The translations under genes and the position numbers were made by a program. DNA of 20,860 nucleotides from CBDUMN01 sp965368335 (GTDB taxonomy: Bacteria; Pseudomonadota; Alphaproteobacteria; Rhodospirillales; JAPHRK01): positions 1 to 20,860 of the forward strand of contig CBDUMN010000058.1 in assembly GCA_965368335.1 (NCBI GenBank). Direction: 5' to 3'. Shown in pieces: positions 7,433 through 14,611 of this stretch (position 1 is the stretch's first letter; each line of letters opens with the position of its first letter). The notes under the pieces are model-generated. The model ran no database searches, was not told the DNA's origin, and worked only from the letters and a program-made list of their open reading frames with translations.

Positions 7433-9094
7433 GTGTTCGATTTACACCTGAAGCACTGGCCCAAGGCCGTCCGGCGTCATCTGGCGGTCCCCGAAACCAC
7501 GGTGGACTATAACCTGACGGTCAATGCCAACCGCTATCCCAACCGAACGGCGGTGATCTATTACGATGGTCAGGTGACCTATCGCCAACTCGACGATCAG
7601 GTGAATGCGCTGGCCGGGTATTTACAGAAAACCCTCGGCGTAAAGAAAAACGACCGTGTGCTGCTCTACATGCAGAACAGCCCGCAATTCATCATTGGTT
7701 TCTACGCCATTTTGCGAGCCGGTGGGGTGGTCATTCCGGCCAACCCAATGAACCGGGTTGCGGAGATGGAGCACCTCGCCAAGGATACGAGCGCGCGGGT
7801 TGCCTTGGCCGGGCAAGAGCTGGTGTCGCAGCTTCTGCCGTTGATGGAAAATGGGGCTCTGTCCTCTGTCGTTTCGGCAGCTTACTCGGACTATATCGAC
7901 AACAGTTTCGACCTGCCGCTTCCCGAGGTGGTTAAAGCCCCCGTTCAAGATTTTTCCGGGAGCGAGGGCGTCGTTTTGTGGGCCGATGTTCTGGCTGCTG
8001 GCGAGATGTCGGAAGATACAGGTGTCGGCCCCGACGACTGGGCGGTTTTTCCCTATAGCTCGGGCACGACGGGCGCGCCTAAGGGCTGCGTCCATACCCA
8101 TCGCACCGTCATGACGACGGCGCTTGGTGGGATCAACTGGATTCTCATGGTCGCCGGAGAGACCAACCTGATCTCTTTGCCGATGTTCCATGTTACCGGC
8201 ATGCAGAATTCACTGAACGGTCCTCTTTACGCCGGGGCGACCATGGTCGTCATGACCCGTTGGGATCGGACCATCGCGGCGCGCCTGATCGAGCGCTATG
8301 GCGTGAGCCGCTGGGTCGCCATTTCGACCATGGTGATCGACCTGCTCAACGATCCCGATCTGGAAAAATACGACCTCAGTTCGCTGGCCCGGGTGAGCGG
8401 CGGCGGGGCGGCCATGCCCGAAGCCGTGGCCCAACGTTTGGCCGACATGACCGGCCAGCAATACATCGAAGGCTACGGTCTCTCGGAAACCATGGCGGCG
8501 ACCCATATCAATCCGACGGATCGCCCAAAGAAGCAGTGCTTGGGTATCCCAGTTTTCGATGTGGATTGTCGGATCGTGAGCGTTGAGGACGACCGGCTGT
8601 TGGGGGCCGACGAACATGGCGAAATCATCATGAATGCGCCGCAGGTGTTCAAAGGCTACTGGAATAACGAGCAGGCTACTAAGGAGGCCTTCGTCACCGT
8701 TGAGGGTAAGGAGTTTTTCCGCACTGGCGATATCGGCTACTATGATGAAGAGGGTTATTTCTTCATTGTCGATCGGGTCAAACGGATGATCAATGCTGCT
8801 GGCTTCAAGATTTGGCCGGCCGAGGTGGAGGCTATCATGCACGCCCATCCAGCCCTTTCCGAGGTGGCGATTATCGGTAAACCGGATACCCGTGCCGGAG
8901 AGGTTGTCAAAGCCTGTGTGACCCTGCGTCATGGCGTTGAGGAAGATGTGACGCCCGAGGGCATCATCGCCTGGTGCCATGAAAATATGGCCGCCTATAA
9001 ATGCCCCCGAGAGGTTGTAATTATGGAAGAACTTCCTAAATCCGCTACGGGGAAGGTCGAGTGGCGAAGGCTGCAAGAACTTGAACGGGCTTAG
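7433..9094 (+). CDS. AMP-forming acyl-CoA ligase
   Basis: This 553-residue ANL-superfamily enzyme has all core motifs: the phosphate loop YSSGTTGAPKG (208-218), YIEGYGLSET (344-353), the adenylate-binding TGD (431-433), the hinge VDRVKRMINAAGFKIWPAE (446-464) and the catalytic Lys541 in PKSATGKVEWRR. It activates a carboxylic acid to its CoA thioester with ATP. It is of normal length and has no membrane segment. Translation starts at a GTG at 7433 behind AGGAAGGGGAGAG; this agrees with the spacing from the SDR stop and with the family N-terminus. A perfect hairpin covers its stop codon. It is likely the entry enzyme of the cluster; chain length and substrate class cannot be told. Confidence 0.94.
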   Translation: MFDLHLKHWPKAVRRHLAVPETTVDYNLTVNANRYPNRTAVIYYDGQVTYRQLDDQVNALAGYLQKTLGVKKNDRVLLYMQNSPQFIIGFYAILRAGGVVIPANPMNRVAEMEHLAKDTSARVALAGQELVSQLLPLMENGALSSVVSAAYSDYIDNSFDLPLPEVVKAPVQDFSGSEGVVLWADVLAAGEMSEDTGVGPDDWAVFPYSSGTTGAPKGCVHTHRTVMTTALGGINWILMVAGETNLISLPMFHVTGMQNSLNGPLYAGATMVVMTRWDRTIAARLIERYGVSRWVAISTMVIDLLNDPDLEKYDLSSLARVSGGGAAMPEAVAQRLADMTGQQYIEGYGLSETMAATHINPTDRPKKQCLGIPVFDVDCRIVSVEDDRLLGADEHGEIIMNAPQVFKGYWNNEQATKEAFVTVEGKEFFRTGDIGYYDEEGYFFIVDRVKRMINAAGFKIWPAEVEAIMHAHPALSEVAIIGKPDTRAGEVVKACVTLRHGVEEDVTPEGIIAWCHENMAAYKCPREVVIMEELPKSATGKVEWRRLQELERA

Positions 9095-9110
9095 GGTCAA
9101 CAGACCCTAA
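9091..9110 (+). promoter_or_regulatory. perfect 8-bp hairpin over the ligase stop codon
   Basis: TTAGGGTC (9091-9098), a four-base AACA loop and GACCCTAA (9103-9110) form a perfect hairpin that contains the ligase stop codon (9092-9094). No run of T follows, so it is not a standard intrinsic terminator. In the 54-base gap before the aldehyde dehydrogenase gene it could stabilise the upstream mRNA end or set the expression ratio of the two genes. Confidence 0.5.
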
Positions 9111-9148
9111 ATCAGGGGCCCACTAAAAGGAACGAGGAGACGCATACC

Positions 9149-10564
9149 GTGAATCGGGATACAGTTTTTATCGATGGTCAGTGGGTCAAGCCGCATGGCC
9201 AAGGGAAGATCGATGTCGTCAATCCGGCGACCGAACAGGTGTTGGGAACGATCCCGGCTTGTGACGCCGAGGATGCCGAAGCGGCCGTGACTGCGGCGCG
9301 CAAGGCATTTGACGGTTGGTCGGCGACCACAGTTGAAGAGCGGGTCGGTTACCTCAACAAAATTTTCGAAGGCCTCAAAAATCGCGCCGACGAGATCGCC
9401 CAGACCATCACTGACGAAGTCGGCATGCCCCTGAAACTTTCGGCGATGATCCAGGCGGGATCGCCCATTGGCCAGTTCAAGGGCATGACCAAGCTTCTAC
9501 CGACTTTTGAGTTTGAAAAGAAGGTGGGTAATTCGCTGGTCGTTCATGAAGCCATGGGCGTTGCCGTCTGCATTACCCCCTGGAACTATCCGCTCCACCA
9601 GATCGCCGCCAAGGTGGCTCCGGCGCTGGCTGCGGGCTGTACGGTCATTCTCAAGCCCAGCGAAGTCGCGCCGATGAACGCCTTTATTCTGGCGGAAGTC
9701 ATCGAGCAGGCTGGTTTGCCGAAAGGCGTTTTCAATCTTGTCACCGGTTACGGCCAGGAAGTGGGCGAGCCGCTGGTCAAGCATCCGGAAGTGGATATGA
9801 TTTCCTTTACCGGGTCCACCGTCGCCGGTCGGCGGATATCGGAACTGGCGGCGCAACATATTAAGCGCGTATCGCTGGAACTGGGCGGTAAGTCGGCGGC
9901 GATCCTGCTCGACGATGCCGATATGGTGAAGGCCGTCAAAGGCGTGTTCAACGCCTGCTATATCAATTCCGGTCAGACCTGCACGGCGCATACTCGTCTG
10001 TTGGTGCCGGAAGACCGCTACGACGAGGTTAAGGAAATCGCGGCAAAAGTCGCCGCCGGTTGGACGGTCGCCAATCCCAATGAGGACACGGCGCGGCTTG
10101 GCCCGTTGGTCTCCAAAGCGCAATGGGATCGGGTCCAGGGTTACATCAAGAAGGGTGTTGAGGCTGGACTTGACGTGGTCGCGGGCGGCGAAGGAAAGCC
10201 TGAGGGGCTTGAAACCGGCTATTACGTCAAATCCACCATCTTCGGTAAGGTCGATCCCAAGTCGGAAATCGCCCAGGAAGAAATCTTCGGCCCGGTTCTG
10301 GCGATCATTACCTATAAGGACGAAGATGAAGCCGTCGCCATCGCCAACGATTCGATCTACGGTCTTTCGGGCGGTGTCTGGTCGGCGGATGAAGAGCGGG
10401 CGCTCAAGGTGGCGCGGCGTATCCGTACCGGTATGGTCGACGTCAACGGCGGGGCCTTCAACCCCATTGCTCCGTTCGGCGGCTACAAGCAGTCCGGCAA
10501 TGGCCGTGAGTTCGGTTTGTATGGACTGGAAGAGTTTCTGGAAACCAAGTCCATCCAGATGTAG
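9149..10564 (+). CDS. NAD(P)-dependent aldehyde dehydrogenase
   Basis: This 471-residue member of the aldehyde dehydrogenase superfamily oxidises an aldehyde to the free acid. The visible residues are the PWNYPLHQ cofactor/Asn146 segment (144-151), KPSE (169-172), FTGST (220-224), the general-base Glu244 in ELGGKS, the nucleophile Cys278 in NSGQTC, and EEIFGPV toward the C-terminus. The start is a GTG at 9149 preceded by GAGGAGA at 9134-9140. It is last in the catabolic unit and is followed by a strong terminator. With the zinc alcohol dehydrogenase and the acyl-CoA ligase it would complete an alcohol, aldehyde, acid and acyl-CoA sequence. Confidence 0.95.
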   Translation: MNRDTVFIDGQWVKPHGQGKIDVVNPATEQVLGTIPACDAEDAEAAVTAARKAFDGWSATTVEERVGYLNKIFEGLKNRADEIAQTITDEVGMPLKLSAMIQAGSPIGQFKGMTKLLPTFEFEKKVGNSLVVHEAMGVAVCITPWNYPLHQIAAKVAPALAAGCTVILKPSEVAPMNAFILAEVIEQAGLPKGVFNLVTGYGQEVGEPLVKHPEVDMISFTGSTVAGRRISELAAQHIKRVSLELGGKSAAILLDDADMVKAVKGVFNACYINSGQTCTAHTRLLVPEDRYDEVKEIAAKVAAGWTVANPNEDTARLGPLVSKAQWDRVQGYIKKGVEAGLDVVAGGEGKPEGLETGYYVKSTIFGKVDPKSEIAQEEIFGPVLAIITYKDEDEAVAIANDSIYGLSGGVWSADEERALKVARRIRTGMVDVNGGAFNPIAPFGGYKQSGNGREFGLYGLEEFLETKSIQM

Positions 10565-10592
10565 CTACATCTTTAAAAAGCGAAAACCAATC

Positions 10593-10625
10593 AAGGAGCA
10601 GGGGCGACTCTCTGCTCCTTTTTTT
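10593..10625 (+). terminator. intrinsic terminator after the aldehyde dehydrogenase gene
   Basis: AAGGAGCAG (10593-10601) pairs perfectly with CTGCTCCTT (10612-10620) across a ten-base loop, and seven T residues follow from 10619. It closes the SDR-ligase-aldehyde dehydrogenase transcript 28 bases after the stop codon. The rest of the gap up to the first bacterioferritin gene is AT-rich with no recognised gene. Confidence 0.9.
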
Positions 10626-10756
10626 ATGGTTCTGATCCTGATCGGGGCTTTGATTTGCAAGGGAGGGTGATTTGATGAAGAAAAACCTTGTGCAGCAAAT
10701 TAAAGCTCCCATATCTTTTCTATTAAGTTATTGAAAAAAAAGAAAATATGACTGAT

Positions 10757-10768
10757 TTGCATTTGCAA
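10757..10768. promoter_or_regulatory. small dyad upstream of the bacterioferritin pair, possible metal-regulator site
   Basis: TTGCA-TT-TGCAA is a five-base inverted repeat with a two-base centre, 22 bases before the first bfr start and just downstream of an A-rich stretch (10733-10748). TGCAA half sites occur in sites bound by Fur/Mur-type proteins of alphaproteobacteria, so an iron regulator is possible. The match is short, and I would not rely on it without a genome-wide comparison. Confidence 0.25.
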
Positions 10769-10790
10769 CACGTAGTGATGGGGTAAGCCG

Positions 10791-11255
10791 ATGAAAGGCG
10801 ACAGACAAGTTATTCAACACCTTAACAAGGTGTTGGCCAACCAGCTGACGGCCATTAACCAATATTTCCTCCACTCTCGGATGCTTAATGACTGGGGCCT
10901 CGATGATCTGGGCGAGAAAGGCTACAAAGCCTCGATCAAGGAAATGAAGAATGCCGACAAAGTGATCGAACGCATCTTGTTCCTCGAAGGCTTGCCTAAC
11001 CTTCAGCATCTCAACAAGCTTCTGATTGGGGAGAATGTTGCCGAGGTTGTGGCCTGTGACCTCAGGTTCGAAACCGAAGCCCTTCCCATTCTTCGAGTAG
11101 CCATAGAGCTGTGTGAAGAAAAGCAGGACTATGTAACCCGTGATATCCTTGAAGATATTTTGGAAGATCAGGAAGAGCACTTGGACTGGCTGGAAACCCA
11201 GGAAGGTCTCATAGAGAAGATGGGCCTTCAAAATTACATTCAAAAACAGGCTTAA
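10791..11255 (+). CDS. bfr: bacterioferritin subunit, haem-binding type with degraded ferroxidase site
   Basis: This 154-residue bacterioferritin subunit matches the E. coli Bfr chain end to end without gaps. The haem ligand Met52 is kept (KEMKN, 50-54). Of the six dinuclear iron ligands only Glu51, Glu94 and His130 remain: position 18 is Gln instead of Glu, 54 is Asn instead of His, and 127 is Gln instead of Glu. Such a subunit can bind haem and build the 24-mer shell but should be poor at oxidising iron. Its partner, whose ferroxidase site is intact, starts 10 bases downstream. This split is known for Magnetospirillum Bfr1/Bfr2 and Neisseria BfrA/BfrB, so a mixed shell is expected. Confidence 0.95.
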   Translation: MKGDRQVIQHLNKVLANQLTAINQYFLHSRMLNDWGLDDLGEKGYKASIKEMKNADKVIERILFLEGLPNLQHLNKLLIGENVAEVVACDLRFETEALPILRVAIELCEEKQDYVTRDILEDILEDQEEHLDWLETQEGLIEKMGLQNYIQKQA

Positions 11256-11265
11256 GGAGCGCGCA

Positions 11266-11736
11266 ATGAAAGGCAATGCAAAGGTTATTAAGGAGCTTAA
11301 CAGCCTCCTAGCCTATGAACTGACGGCGGCGGATCAGTATTTTGTCCATTCTGAAATGTATTCTGATTGGGGGCTGGGGGAGCTCTATGAACGCATTCAC
11401 CATGAATGGGAAGAAGAATTGGAGCATGCCAAAAAGCTGATTGAGCGTATTCTGTTTCTCGAAGGCAAACCGGATGTTGGCAAGCGGGAAGCGCTGACGA
11501 TCGGCAAGGATGTGCCGACCATGCTGAAGAACGATCTCGCCATGGAACTGGATGTCGGACAACGCCTTAAGAAGGCCATTGCGGTTTGTGAAAAGGCTCA
11601 GGACTATGTCTCGCGTCAGGTTCTGGTGGGACTTCTGGATGATACCGAGATGGATCATACCTACTGGCTGGAGAAACAGTTGGGGCTGATCGATAAAATG
11701 GGGCTGCCGAATTACCTACAGTCCAAGGCAAGTTAA
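11266..11736 (+). CDS. bfr: bacterioferritin subunit, ferroxidase-competent type lacking the haem Met
   Basis: This second bacterioferritin subunit has 156 residues. Ferroxidase ligands Glu18, Glu51, His54, Glu94 and the Glu128/His131 pair are all present; the last two correspond to E. coli 127/130 after a one-residue insertion in DDTEMDH. The haem-binding Met52 is Leu. It is therefore the catalytic complement of the upstream subunit and probably assembles with it into one mixed 24-mer that stores ferric iron in the cytoplasm. The ribosome site AAGGAG overlaps the stop of the first subunit, so the two are co-translated. A strong hairpin follows the gene. Confidence 0.95.
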   Translation: MKGNAKVIKELNSLLAYELTAADQYFVHSEMYSDWGLGELYERIHHEWEEELEHAKKLIERILFLEGKPDVGKREALTIGKDVPTMLKNDLAMELDVGQRLKKAIAVCEKAQDYVSRQVLVGLLDDTEMDHTYWLEKQLGLIDKMGLPNYLQSKAS

Positions 11737-11767
11737 AGCTTTTTAGGACCCTTTGTTGGAATAGCCG

Positions 11768-11793
11768 CAATGCCTGGGATTTCCCGGGCATTG
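11768..11793 (+). terminator. strong hairpin after the bacterioferritin pair, possible terminator
   Basis: CAATGCCTGGG (11768-11778) pairs with CCCGGGCATTG (11783-11793) through eleven positions, one of them G-U, with a four-base loop. It lies 32 bases after the second bfr stop. Only short T runs follow (TCGTGTTT), so termination may be incomplete or factor-assisted. Protection of the transcript end is an alternative. Confidence 0.5.
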
Positions 11794-11854
11794 TCGTGTT
11801 TGGGGTAGGTGAGCCAAATACACCATAAAAAACCAGCTTCCAAAAATTACGCAA

Positions 11855-11883
11855 TTGACAATCATTCGCATTATCAATAAAAG
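11855..11883 (+). promoter_or_regulatory. bfd promoter overlapped by a Fur box
   Basis: A consensus -35 TTGACA stands at 11855-11860, followed by a 17-base spacer and a fair -10, TAAAAG, at 11878-11883. The segment 11857-11875 matches the 19-base Fur consensus (GATAATGATAATCATTATC) at 14 positions and covers the -35 and spacer. This is the classical layout for repression by iron-loaded Fur: bfd would be switched on when iron is short, when stored iron has to be released from bacterioferritin. Confidence 0.75.
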
Positions 11884-11924
11884 GATGTTATCGGAGTTCT
11901 TTAAATACGCGAAGGAAGCGTTTC

Positions 11925-12098
11925 ATGTACGTCTGTATGTGCAATGGATTTACGGAACGGGAAGTTCAGGCCGCCATCCAGGAAATGGGAGCCAAGGACG
12001 TTCATGCGGTGCATCAATCCTGCTGTGGTGAAAAGCCCCAGTGCGGTAAATGCGCAAAGCATATCCAAGGCATGCTTAGCGAAGAGAAGAGAAACTGA
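11925..12098 (+). CDS. bfd: bacterioferritin-associated ferredoxin (Bfd)
   Basis: A 57-codon gene begins with MYVCMCNG, the typical Bfd N-terminus, and continues to QCGKC. Cys4, Cys6, Cys40 and Cys43 match the C-x-C and C-x2-C ligands of the [2Fe-2S] cluster in E. coli Bfd; Cys33 and Cys34 are additional. Bfd docks on bacterioferritin at the haem and passes electrons inward to reduce and release stored iron. The start ATG follows AAGGAAG at 11912-11918. The gene lies directly after the two bacterioferritin genes but under its own Fur-box promoter, so storage and release are separately controlled. It is short, but the protein match leaves little doubt. Confidence 0.93.
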   Translation: MYVCMCNGFTEREVQAAIQEMGAKDVHAVHQSCCGEKPQCGKCAKHIQGMLSEEKRN

Positions 12099-12271
12099 TG
12101 TTTCTTTGGCGTTCCCTCTCCTTGAAGAACTTGGCCCATGTTTTAGGAGATGCCGGGGCTAAAATTCCCCAGGAAAAGGCCGGGAAGATTTCCGGTCGTC
12201 AACAGCCAAAACCTCCCAAGCAACCACAGGCCCGATCTGAAAATGTAAAAGGACCGGTCGGACGGTCTTAG
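12098..12271 (+). CDS. small hypothetical protein overlapping the bfd stop
   Basis: A 57-codon ORF opens at an ATG whose A is the last base of the bfd stop codon (TGATG), which is typical of coupled translation. The product starts MFLWRSLSLKNLAHVLGDAG, then becomes rich in Lys, Pro and Gln (KPPKQPQ). There are no cysteines and no clear membrane segment. I recognise no family. In its favour are the stop-start overlap and the fact that it fills the gap almost exactly to the next gene. Against it are its low complexity and that its 3' end contains a hairpin better explained as the terminator of the opposing operon. If real, it would be co-expressed with Bfd under iron shortage. Confidence 0.4.
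   Translation: MFLWRSLSLKNLAHVLGDAGAKIPQEKAGKISGRQQPKPPKQPQARSENVKGPVGRS
12247..12269 (-). terminator. probable intrinsic terminator of the minus-strand GAK operon
   Basis: Read on the minus strand, AAGACCG (complement of 12263-12269) pairs with CGGTCCT (complement of 12250-12256) across a six-base loop and is followed by TTTT. It lies 14 bases past the stop of the amphi-Trp gene, the last gene of the operon. On the plus strand there is no T run, so direction favours the minus operon. The stem is only seven pairs, including one G-U. Confidence 0.55.
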
Positions 12272-12282
12272 GGGGCAGCTCT

Positions 12283-12558
12283 TCAACCTTTTCCGGTTTT
12301 GATTTTTGGCGGTTTGCTTTTCGCCGGTTTTGCCTCGTCTTGCCAAGTCAGCTTGATGTCGAGACGGTTTCTGTCTTCGTTCGCCGTTCCTGTGATCTTG
12401 AGCCTCAAAAGGCCGGAAGGCTGGAGGGTCAGGGTTCCGTCGGCGTCTTCCAGGGTGATCTTGCCTTTACCGATCCCCTCGGTTAGCGCTTCGAGCAGGG
12501 TCTGGATGGTTTCGCGGTCCTGGAGGGACTCGTGGCGGAAACTTGAATTCTGTTTCAT
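12283..12558 (-). CDS. amphi-Trp domain-containing protein
   Basis: This 91-residue protein opens with FRHESLQDRETIQTLLEAL, continues with GKITLEDADGTLTLQPSGLLRLKI and reaches the characteristic Trp72 in DIKLTWQDE. This is the amphi-Trp domain: short, one amphipathic helix and beta strands ending at a conserved Trp. A basic, Pro/Lys-rich tail (residues 75-91) follows. The domain recurs beside HprK-related kinases, ATP-grasp enzymes and CofD-like proteins, as it does here, but its molecular role is not known to me. A carrier, scaffold or modified substrate for the neighbouring enzymes is a reasonable guess. The start overlaps the phosphoesterase stop by ATGA; it is the last gene of the eight-gene operon. 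Confidence 0.88.
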   Translation of the reverse strand: MKQNSSFRHESLQDRETIQTLLEALTEGIGKGKITLEDADGTLTLQPSGLLRLKITGTANEDRNRLDIKLTWQDEAKPAKSKPPKIKTGKG

Positions 12559-13925
12559 GCGGATTGCCTCGATTTTTTCCGGCCCTTCTTAAGTTCGGCC
12601 AATGTCAAGTTGGGCTCAAAGACCTTGATGTAAGGGTAGTCGCTGGAAATCCCCAGAATATGGCCCTTGGGTTCGATGATCGTTACGGCCGCACCATGGC
12701 CGCGCACCTTTTCCTTTTTACGGGTTTGGCTATCAAGGCTAGCGTCGCACTCGAAGCTCAAGAGTGTCCTTCGTCCTGCAAGACGTTGACCGTGATGCAA
12801 ATTACGATGGCCGTGGATGACCGCGCTGATGCCGGCGCGACGAACCTGCCGCGCGCCCTTTTCGGTGAATGGCCGATCAACGGCGCGATACTTGGTGCGG
12901 ATGGTGTTGCATAAGGATCCATAATAGAAATCGAAGGGGGGGCCGCGCAGGGCCTTACGGAAATCCTGGTTGAGCGTTTTGACGCCGCCGAGCTTCAGTT
13001 GCTTGGCGATCACATCATCAAGGCCCGCATGGACGAAAAGAAACGATCCGGCCCGGTACCCAATACGCAGGCGCTTATAGAACCAGGAAAACTCCCCTTT
13101 CGGCGTGAGGAAAAGCTCTTTCCATTTTTCGACCGCTGCATAGACGTGGCGCAGACTAAGCCCCTGTTCGGCGCATAGTTTTTCGAAGCGCTCCTGTTTT
13201 CTGCGAATACGGGAAAGTTCACGGCGCACCTGGGTCGGTTTGACCGTTCCTTCGGCAATTTTAGGAAACCGCTCGTACCAGCCCTTCCTGGGATAGAGCC
13301 TGCGGCGGCACTCTCGTTTACCGGGGATGCCTTTCAGCTTGTCGCCGTTTTTGAGGTATTCATCCCAAATCTCTTTTAACAGCGGGATGATCTTCTGGCC
13401 GGTGCGAATGAAGAAGTGTTCGTTCTGCGGGTCCTTTTGGCGGCCGACGACGACCATGCCGAGCAGCACCCGTACATCGTGGTTCCCTGCTAAAAGGCGC
13501 AACTTTGCTCCTTGCTCGCGTAGATGCTGGATCGAGCGTAGAAGTCCCAGGCTGCTGGTCCCTTTATCGAAGCAGTCGCCGCCAATGATGAAACGCGCCT
13601 CCCGGCCCGTCTTCGTCAATGCGAAATCGCGTGGTCCCGGCCCCGTTTTCTTGACCCCGCCCGAGGCGACAAGCGAGGCGGCGAAAGCCTCCGGGTCGCC
13701 ATGAAGGTCTGAAAGGAAGTAGTGTCGCTGCTTGGGCCATTCCCAGGCTTTGTACTCATTCAAACGGCTTAGGGCGCTAACCAGAACGTCATGGCCGTCG
13801 CCGTCGCGGGCAATGGATTTAGGGCCTCCATGGGTCCAGTCGCGAGCCTCGCGGGGGAGGCGGACCTTGATCCAGCTTTTTCCCTTATATAGCGGTGAGA
13901 AAGTGGGCATGCTGTGTTTCTTCAT
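12555..13925 (-). CDS. calcineurin-like metallophosphoesterase
   Basis: This 456-residue metallophosphoesterase of the PPP/calcineurin type has every motif in order: SDLHG (Asp73, His75), GGDCFDKG (Asp117, Asp120), GNHD (147-150), FVHAG (His299) and IHGHRNLHHG (His371, His373). A charged, helical insertion of about 140 residues lies between GNHD and FVHAG, far longer than in the minimal domain. The product is cytoplasmic. I start it at the ATG at 13925, two bases after the stop of the upstream histidine phosphatase gene; a further in-frame start at 13967 would overlap that gene by 40 bases. It may remove phosphate added by the kinases of the operon, or cleave a dinucleotide; the substrate is not evident. 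Confidence 0.92.
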   Translation of the reverse strand: MKKHSMPTFSPLYKGKSWIKVRLPREARDWTHGGPKSIARDGDGHDVLVSALSRLNEYKAWEWPKQRHYFLSDLHGDPEAFAASLVASGGVKKTGPGPRDFALTKTGREARFIIGGDCFDKGTSSLGLLRSIQHLREQGAKLRLLAGNHDVRVLLGMVVVGRQKDPQNEHFFIRTGQKIIPLLKEIWDEYLKNGDKLKGIPGKRECRRRLYPRKGWYERFPKIAEGTVKPTQVRRELSRIRRKQERFEKLCAEQGLSLRHVYAAVEKWKELFLTPKGEFSWFYKRLRIGYRAGSFLFVHAGLDDVIAKQLKLGGVKTLNQDFRKALRGPPFDFYYGSLCNTIRTKYRAVDRPFTEKGARQVRRAGISAVIHGHRNLHHGQRLAGRRTLLSFECDASLDSQTRKKEKVRGHGAAVTIIEPKGHILGISSDYPYIKVFEPNLTLAELKKGRKKSRQSA

Positions 13926-13927
13926 GG

Positions 13928-14611
13928 CTAGTCCCGCGCCTCCTCGCCCACTTGCCGGACCTTCCACTCACCGGCTGCTTGTCGCCAGGGACCATCCCCC
14001 ACGGTTTCGAGAGCGACTGGTGTGGCGTGGTGCATGCTAAGCTTCGCAATGTCGTCAAAGGCGAGGACGCCCAGGTGGTGGGAGGCGTGACGAAAGGCTG
14101 CGCCATGGCCGACGAACACTATGGCTGTGCCCGGTTCCTCTAAGCTTGCCAAGCTTTCATCCAGATGCCGGGCGACGCGCTCACCGGCATCCATCAGCGA
14201 TTCCGCGCCTTGCAGAGGGAGGCGGTAATGGCTGTTGCTTTTCCAGTCGGGCGGTGGGGCATCGTAGCGCGGGTCTGCAGCCAATGCCGCTTCGATTTCC
14301 GCCACCGTTAAATTGGCAGCGCTCCCAAGGCCTCGTTCGGCCAGGGCGTCATACCCTTCGGTTCCGCTAAACTCCGGAGTGGTGCGGCGGATGATTTCGG
14401 CGGTTTGCCAGCCGCGCAGAAGATTGGAGCAATGAATCACCGGATGCAGTCGCCAGCCGTTTTCCTCGGCCATTTTCACTACGGCAGGACCAACGGCTTC
14501 GGCTTGCTTGCCCCCTTCGTCGGTGAGGCCAAAGGGCTGATGGGCGCTCGGTGCGCCGGGTCGCTGGTGGTAGTCTCCGTGTCTTAAGAGAATGGCGATC
14601 CGCCCGGTCAT
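13928..14611 (-). CDS. histidine phosphatase family protein
   Basis: This 227-residue member of the histidine phosphatase (phosphoglycerate-mutase-like) superfamily has the phosphate-accepting His11 in LLRHGDYH (8-15), Arg66 in SNLLRGWQTAE, the acid Glu92 in LAERGLG, and the second His169 in FVGHGAAFRH. All catalytic elements are intact. It overlaps the upstream phosphatase-Nudix gene by ATGA and is two bases from the metallophosphoesterase. Family members act on phosphoproteins, sugar phosphates or nucleotides. Within this operon it is one of three phosphatase domains, suggesting sequential or multi-site dephosphorylation. Confidence 0.92.
   Translation of the reverse strand: MTGRIAILLRHGDYHQRPGAPSAHQPFGLTDEGGKQAEAVGPAVVKMAEENGWRLHPVIHCSNLLRGWQTAEIIRRTTPEFSGTEGYDALAERGLGSAANLTVAEIEAALAADPRYDAPPPDWKSNSHYRLPLQGAESLMDAGERVARHLDESLASLEEPGTAIVFVGHGAAFRHASHHLGVLAFDDIAKLSMHHATPVALETVGDGPWRQAAGEWKVRQVGEEARD

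Noticed and set aside
8210..9100. Minus-strand open frame of 296 codons opposite the acyl-CoA ligase
   Set aside because: The plus strand encodes an enzyme with every ANL motif; the antisense translation is His/Gly-rich and without domain signals.
10626..10790. Riboswitch or small RNA in the AT-rich gap before the bfr pair
   Set aside because: Apart from a 12-base dyad I see no conserved structure or clear promoter-terminator pair.
10791..12098. Magnetosome gene island
   Set aside because: The bacterioferritin pair resembles that of magnetotactic bacteria, but no mam or mms gene is visible, and this pair also occurs in other bacteria.
13926..13967. Longer N-terminus for the metallophosphoesterase (start at 13967)
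   Set aside because: It would add a Gly-rich 14-residue stretch that overlaps the upstream phosphatase by 40 bases; the ATG at 13925 fits the close packing of the operon.
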